Assembly (NCBI RefSeq): GCF_000092645.1
Contig: NC_014165.1
Span: 372,001 to 436,000, forward strand
From: Thermobispora bispora DSM 43833
GTDB lineage: Bacteria; Actinomycetota; Actinomycetes; Streptosporangiales; Streptosporangiaceae
Reading direction: 5' to 3'
Length of the DNA: 64,000 bases
Positions 60,237 to 64,000 of the stretch are shown here, in pieces (the stretch's first letter is position 1; each line of letters begins with the position of its first letter). The position numbers and the translations under genes were made by a program. A model generated the notes under the pieces. That model was not told the origin of the DNA, did not search any database, and worked only from the letters and a program-made list of their open reading frames with translations.

Positions 60237-60569
60237 GTGGAGTGCATCGAGGTCAGGGTGACCGCCGGCAGCCGTGAGGAGGCGGAGCGGATCTGCACGG
60301 AGGCGGTCTCCCGCCGGCTGGCCGCGTGCGCGCAGGTGGTGGCGCCGATCACCTCGACATACCGGTGGCAGGGCGAGATCGAGCGGTCGGAGGAGTGGCT
60401 GCTGCTGCTCAAGACCACGGCCGGCCGGTTCGAGGAGCTCGCCCGGTGCGTGACCGAGCTGCACTCGTATGAGGTCCCGGAGATCATCGCGGTTCCGATC
60501 ACGCACGGCTCCGCGGCTTACCTCGACTGGGTGAGGCGGGAAACCGCTCCGGAGAGTGCCGCGGAATAA
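60237..60569 (+). CDS. cutA: CutA-family protein (core copy)
   Basis: 110 residues from GTG 60,237 with GGAGGG 7 bases upstream. VSRRLAACAQVVAPITSTYRWQGEIERSEEWLLLLKTT and ELHSYEVPEIIAVPITHG match CutA1. Paralogue of the accessory-region copy at 10,067; here ARRLAAS has become SRRLAAC, restoring the common Cys in that position. Confidence 0.95.
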   Translation: MECIEVRVTAGSREEAERICTEAVSRRLAACAQVVAPITSTYRWQGEIERSEEWLLLLKTTAGRFEELARCVTELHSYEVPEIIAVPITHGSAAYLDWVRRETAPESAAE

Positions 60570-60654
60570 GACCGCGCGTGGTCCCGCGGATACTCACCGT
60601 TTTCCGGCGGACGTATTTTCGGACGAGTCCACGGCCTGAACCGGTCATATGTTC

Positions 60655-60705
60655 TTGACAATCACGATAAATATCGGTAATGCTTATCCGCACAATAGGC
60701 GGATA
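60655..60705 (+). promoter_or_regulatory. SARP gene promoter with two inverted repeats
   Basis: TTGACA (60,655-60,660), 17-base spacer, TAATGC (60,678-60,683). The spacer carries CGATA-AA-TATCG (60,665-60,676), and TATCCGC-ACAATAG-GCGGATA (60,685-60,705) lies over the likely transcription start. Both are repressor-site candidates. The segment is strikingly AT-rich. Confidence 0.65.
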
Positions 60706-60762
60706 TTGAAATTGTGCCCGTACGGCGGCTGACCGAGGCTGACGGGACCGTGGACCGGGGGC

Positions 60763-61569
60763 ATGGGCTTCGATTTCCGTTTCTTAGGACCCCTGCAGGT
60801 ATGGCGGGGCGGCCGGTTCATTGAGATTCGCGCGCCGAAGCAGCGCGCGCTGCTGGCCGTTCTGGCGATCCGCGCCGGTCAGGTCGTTTCCATCGACCGG
60901 TTGATCGAAGAACTGTGGGGAGGTGCCCCGCCTCCTTCCGCGCGGACCACGCTGTACTCGCTCGTGTTCCGGCTCAGGCGGCGCCTGCACGCCGGCGTGG
61001 AGGTGATGGGCACCCGTTCGCCCGGTTACCTGCTCCGGGTGGCGCCGGGCGCGCTCGACTTCCGGCGGTTCGAGGCGGGCCTGGTCCGGGGCCGGGCCGA
61101 GCTGGCCGCGCAGGACCACGCGCGGGCGGCGCGGACCTTCCGCGACGCCCTCGCGCTGTGGCGCGGGCAGGCGTTCGCGGACGTGCCGGAGATCCCGCTG
61201 GTGCAGGCGGAGGCGCGGCGCCTGGAGGAGCTCCGGCTCACCGCGCTGGAGGACCGGATCGAGGCCGACCTCGCGCTCGGCCGGCACGCGCTCGTCGCGG
61301 CCGAGCTGTACGCGCTCGTGGAGGAGTACCCGCTGCGCGAGCGGCTGTGGGAGATGCTCATGCTGGCGCTCTACCGGAGCGCCCGCCAGGTGGACGCGCT
61401 GCGCGCCTTCGAGCAGGCGCAGCAGGCGCTCGCGGGCCATTGGGGGCTCACCCCCGGGCCGGGCCTGAAGCGGATGTACGAGCGGATCCTCGCCGCCGAC
61501 CCGGGGCTCATGCCGATGGAGCGTTCCGAACCGCCGCCGACCGCGCTCGGCGACCCCCGCGACCGGTGA
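60763..61569 (+). CDS. SARP/AfsR-type transcriptional activator
   Basis: 268 residues. OmpR-like DNA-binding domain FRFLGPLQVWRGGRFIEIRAPKQRALLAVLAI, IDRLIEELWGGAPPPSARTTLYSLVFRLRRRL (residues 5-80), then a BTAD helical domain LDFRRFEAGLVRGRAEL...ALYRSARQVDALRAFEQAQQAL. Short SARPs activate antibiotic or RiPP clusters by binding 11-bp-spaced direct repeats. Such a repeat lies 199 bp downstream of its stop, ahead of the peptide/MccB-like pair, making this the probable pathway activator. Confidence 0.93.
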   Translation: MGFDFRFLGPLQVWRGGRFIEIRAPKQRALLAVLAIRAGQVVSIDRLIEELWGGAPPPSARTTLYSLVFRLRRRLHAGVEVMGTRSPGYLLRVAPGALDFRRFEAGLVRGRAELAAQDHARAARTFRDALALWRGQAFADVPEIPLVQAEARRLEELRLTALEDRIEADLALGRHALVAAELYALVEEYPLRERLWEMLMLALYRSARQVDALRAFEQAQQALAGHWGLTPGPGLKRMYERILAADPGLMPMERSEPPPTALGDPRDR

Positions 61570-61767
61570 GCCCGGCCCGGCCGGGCCGTACGGCGGCGCG
61601 GCGGCGGGCCGGCCACCGCGGGCCGGCACCGCAGAGCGGCACCGCGGGGCGGTGTGCGGGTACGGCACCGCGCCCCGGGCCGGCGTTCCCGCGGCCCCGG
61701 CCACCGGCGTCCGTGCGGTTCCGGTGGGCCGTGACCGGGGCGGTGAACCGGTTCGGCGGCTGTGCGC

Positions 61768-61786
61768 CGCGCCAGCGTCGCGCCAG
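61768..61786 (+). promoter_or_regulatory. Direct repeat with 11-bp period, SARP site candidate
   Basis: CGCGCCAG at 61,768-61,775 and 61,779-61,786, spaced exactly 11 bp as in SARP boxes. A CACACT sequence about 11 bases further downstream could act as the -10. Located 47-65 bp before the peptide gene. Confidence 0.6.
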
Positions 61787-61832
61787 ATCGCCGGGGCACA
61801 CTCCGGGTGAACGCGGACTGAGGGGAGCCTAC

Positions 61833-61901
61833 ATGGTGAAGATCAGCGAGGAACCCTTGCCGGTAGGGCTCGTGACCACGTCGAACTCGATAGGCAACTG
61901 A
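61833..61901 (+). CDS. Candidate microcin C-like precursor peptide (MccA-like)
   Basis: 22-residue peptide gene: ATG 61,833 with AGGGGAG 7 bases upstream, stop TGA at 61,899. It begins MVKISEEPLP and ends TTSNSIGN. The last residue is Asn, the hallmark of MccA peptides, whose C-terminal Asn is adenylated by MccB through an N-P bond. An E1-like gene starts 17 bp later in the same direction. There is no signal peptide and no Cys/Ser-rich core. Part of a longer frame from 60,915, but the SD and position favour this start. Function is inferred from context. Confidence 0.65.
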   Translation: MVKISEEPLPVGLVTTSNSIGN

Positions 61902-61918
61902 ACCGGCGGGATCCAGGC

Positions 61919-63037
61919 ATGGAGAGCCGTCTCGACGTACCCACGTGGCGGCCGCGGCTGCGCGACAGCGTGATCGTGCAGCGCGATGGGGACGAGCTGC
62001 TGTTCATCTGCACCGGCGACCGGACCGTCAAGCGGTTCAGCGCCGACGAGCGGGCCATGCGCCTGCTCCCGTTGCTGACCGGCCGGAAGACCGTGGCCGA
62101 GCTCGCCGAGGCCGTGGGCGCCGCCTCGGTGGAGGAGATCCGGCCGGTGCTGCAGGTGCTCGAGGAGGAGCGCCTGCTGAGCAAGGCGTCCGACTTCGAC
62201 GGCGACTTCCTGACGCTGGGCAGCCGCCGCGCCTACTACTACGACCGGCAGCTCCGCCTCTTCCAGGACTTCTGCGACGAGGAGCTGCTCGCGGACCTCA
62301 GCGGCGTCGACGTGCAGCGGCGCCTCGATGGGGCGACGGTGGTGATCTGCGGTGTCGGCGGGCTCGGCGGCTGGATCGCCCACCTGCTCGGCCTGGCCGG
62401 GGTGGGGACGCTCCGGCTCTGCGACTTCGACCGGGTCGAGCTGACCGATCTCGCCCGGCAACCGCTCTTCACGGTCGAGGACGTGGGCAGGTCCAAGGTG
62501 GACGCGGCGGCCGCCCGCATCGGTGACCTGAACCCGCACGTGACCGTCGAGCAGTTCATGCGGAAGATGAGCGGCCCCGATGACCTCGGCGACCTGGTCG
62601 CCGGGGCCGACCTGGTGATCGCGGCGGCCGACGAGCCGAGCCCGGTCGACGTGGCCACCTGGATCTCGGAGGCCTGCCGGGAGGGCATCCCGCACATCAT
62701 CGGCGGCGGGTACGCCTACCACCTCGGCGTGGTGGGGACCACGGTGATCCCCGGCCGCTCGGCGTGCTGGGAGTGCGTGCGCTCGGTGACCCTCGCCGAG
62801 CACGGCCGGGCGCAGGCCATCACCCTGATCCCGAGACGCCAGCGCACCGGCGGGCTCGGGGTGCTGAACGGCCTGGTCGCCAGCGTGCTGGCCTGGGAGG
62901 CGATCCGGGTCGTGGTCGGGCTGCCCCCGGCGCTGACCGACCGCTGGCTCGAGATCGACCTCTGGTCGCTCACCAAGCGGGTCCGCTCCATCGAGCGGCG
63001 GCCGGACTGCCCGGCGTGCGGGGACGCCGGGGCCTGA
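61919..63037 (+). CDS. MccB-like enzyme: RiPP recognition element fused to E1/ThiF adenylyltransferase
   Basis: 372 residues. Residues 15-90 form a PqqD-like winged helix (FICTGDRTVKRFSADERAMRLL...VLQVLEEERLLS), the peptide-binding RRE/clamp. Residues 110-372 are an E1-like fold: Rossmann loop VVICGVGGLGGW at 141-152, DFDRVELTDLARQ at 169-181, AADEP at 236-240, and zinc-binding CxxC pairs at 283/286 and 364/367. Size and layout match MccB (about 350 residues), which converts the C-terminal Asn of a short peptide into a phosphoramidate nucleotide. No ubiquitin-like or ThiS partner is nearby. Confidence 0.85.
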   Translation: MESRLDVPTWRPRLRDSVIVQRDGDELLFICTGDRTVKRFSADERAMRLLPLLTGRKTVAELAEAVGAASVEEIRPVLQVLEEERLLSKASDFDGDFLTLGSRRAYYYDRQLRLFQDFCDEELLADLSGVDVQRRLDGATVVICGVGGLGGWIAHLLGLAGVGTLRLCDFDRVELTDLARQPLFTVEDVGRSKVDAAAARIGDLNPHVTVEQFMRKMSGPDDLGDLVAGADLVIAAADEPSPVDVATWISEACREGIPHIIGGGYAYHLGVVGTTVIPGRSACWECVRSVTLAEHGRAQAITLIPRRQRTGGLGVLNGLVASVLAWEAIRVVVGLPPALTDRWLEIDLWSLTKRVRSIERRPDCPACGDAGA

Positions 63038-63106
63038 GCCGCCGGCGACGCCCGGCATCCGGTCCCCGCCGCAGGCCCGGTATCCGATTCCCGCCCGGAA
63101 ACAGGC

Positions 63107-63146
63107 GCCGCTCACCACCGTGCGACGGTGCGCGGTGGTGAGCGGC
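63107..63146. terminator. Bidirectional terminator
   Basis: Perfect 14-bp stem, GCCGCTCACCACCG at 63,107-63,120 with complement at 63,133-63,146, 12-base loop. It separates the MccB-like gene from the convergent esterase-CBM2 gene, so the pathway operon ends here. Confidence 0.8.
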
Positions 63147-63191
63147 TTCGGCAGTGTCTCCGTCGGTGGTGGCGGCGGGGACGTCGCTACG

Positions 63192-64000
63192 TCAGCTCAC
63201 CGCGCAGGACACGCCGTTGAGGCTGAACGAGGCCGGCTTCCCGGTGTTGCCGGTGTGGACGCCCTGGAAGCCGAAGCTGGTGGAGCCGCCGGGCGGGATC
63301 AGCGCGTTATAGCTGACGTTCCGCGCGGTCACCTGGCCGCTCGACGGCGAGATGGTCGCGTTCCACGCCGAGACGACGGACTGGCCGCTCGGCAGCGTGA
63401 ACGTCAGCTCCCAGCCGTTGATCGGGGAGCTCCCGGTGTTGGTGATGGTCACGGACGTGGTGAAGCCCGTGTTCCAGGCGTTCATGTCGTACTGAACCCG
63501 GCAGGTGCCGGACGGCTGCGGGCTCGGCGACGCGGGCGTGGACGGCGAGGGCGACGGCGATGCCGGCGTGGACGGCGAGGGGGACGGGCCGGGGCCGGTC
63601 TGGTCGAGGCCGAAGAACGCGATGGCCATCTGGGCCATGCCGGCCTGCGGCAGGTCGTGCCCGGCGCCCTGGATGCTGATCGCCTCCACCGGGACCTGGA
63701 CGCCGGTGCCGCCGTACCGGGTGCGCGTCCAGTTCCACTGCGGCCGGTCGGTGTACGAGGGGGTCTGGCTCAGCCCGTGGACGTTGGTCCACTGCTTGAT
63801 CTGCTCCTGGAAGTTCGGGTAGCGGAGGATGTTGTCCTCGGTGCCGTGCCAGATCTGGATGCGCGGCCACGGGCCCTGGTACCCGGGGTAGGCGGCGCGG
63901 ACCAGGTCACCCCACTGCTGGGGCGTCCTGATGAGCTGGCCGTTGGCGCAGGCGCTGTTCCAGCTCGAGCCGTCCGTGGTGGCGAAGCAGCCGAACGGCA
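63192..64000 (-). CDS. Secreted CE1/PHB-depolymerase-like esterase with CBM2 (5' end outside window)
   Basis: C-terminal 269 residues; the start is beyond 64,000. The catalytic remnant reads PFGCFATTDGSSWNSACANGQLIRTPQQWGDLVRAAYPGY and IQIWHGTEDNILRYPNFQEQIKQWTNVHG, the pattern of acetylxylan/feruloyl esterases of the CE1 PHB-depolymerase group, with the catalytic Asp (GTED) and later His (GAGHDLPQ). A Pro/Ser/Thr linker with repeated PSPSPSTPAS joins a CBM2: CRVQYDMNAWNTGFTTSVTI...SLNGVSC. Acts on acylated xylan outside the cell, complementing the GH115 and GH12 enzymes. Confidence 0.93.
   Translation of the reverse strand, partial: PFGCFATTDGSSWNSACANGQLIRTPQQWGDLVRAAYPGYQGPWPRIQIWHGTEDNILRYPNFQEQIKQWTNVHGLSQTPSYTDRPQWNWTRTRYGGTGVQVPVEAISIQGAGHDLPQAGMAQMAIAFFGLDQTGPGPSPSPSTPASPSPSPSTPASPSPQPSGTCRVQYDMNAWNTGFTTSVTITNTGSSPINGWELTFTLPSGQSVVSAWNATISPSSGQVTARNVSYNALIPPGGSTSFGFQGVHTGNTGKPASFSLNGVSCAVS

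Noticed and set aside
1-64000. CRISPR array
   Set aside because: No series of regularly spaced 25-37-bp repeats with unique spacers was seen; the tandem repeats found have two or three short units.

Overview
The window is very GC-rich, with strong G/C third-position bias, GTG starts, Shine-Dalgarno (SD) leaders and an actinobacterial gene set: mycothiol-type DinB protein, F420-dependent oxidoreductase, SARP and LAL regulators, five S-adenosyl methyltransferase paralogues of the DUF574 family, and cellulose/xylan enzymes with family-2 carbohydrate-binding modules. A filamentous, plant-polymer-degrading actinomycete of the Streptosporangiales (a Thermobispora-like organism) fits best; the species is an inference.

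Layout. 1-9.1 kb: end of the complex I operon (nuoN), htpX, a polar amino-acid ABC importer, an MFS drug exporter with a MarR regulator, yajQ and tRNA-Tyr. 9.1-24 kb: accessory DNA beginning just after tRNA-Tyr. It holds an 11-bp iteron array, a 189-bp palindromic element, a CutA paralogue, two inverted copies of a regulator/zinc-ribbon/WTC-protein module around a damaged GntR locus, a Nudix hydrolase, a decayed type ISP restriction-modification gene, a secreted beta-lactamase-fold protein and an arsenic/cadmium cluster, ending in gene relics. 24-31.6 kb: PP2C-like protein, GH115 alpha-glucuronidase, GH12 cellulase with CBM2, STAS protein and a lipoprotein. 31.6-35.4 kb: tRNA-Thr, tRNA-Met, rpmG, two hotdog dehydratase subunits, murB, and a Mn2+ riboswitch (yybP-ykoY type) upstream of a GDT1-family exporter.

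35.4-49.3 kb: LAL regulator, deoC with two aldehyde dehydrogenases (the second lacks the catalytic half), a scramblase-like protein, PspC, lipB, a DUF72 protein and a Zur-boxed zinc ABC importer (ATGA-coupled). 49.3-54.8 kb: five DUF574 methyltransferases in tandem, four with a shared element at a fixed distance from the start codon. 55-60.6 kb: ArsR regulator divergent from an Old Yellow Enzyme across three 17-bp iterons, an F420 oxidoreductase, a frameshifted mycothiol-dependent isomerase-family gene, DoxX and a second CutA. 60.6-63.0 kb: the most interesting locus, a SARP regulator followed by an 11-bp direct repeat, a 22-codon peptide gene ending in Asn, and an RRE/E1-type (MccB-like) enzyme 17 bp later. 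This looks like a minimal microcin C-like RiPP system with no exporter or immunity gene beside it. The window ends inside a CE1-like esterase-CBM2 gene.

Working links: zinc supply is under Zur, manganese export under a riboswitch, and arsenic/cadmium detoxification under ArsR. GH115, GH12-CBM2 and CE1-CBM2 together point to glucuronoxylan/cellulose breakdown, and a GAAACTTTC palindrome ahead of GH115 suggests control by a xylan-responsive repressor.
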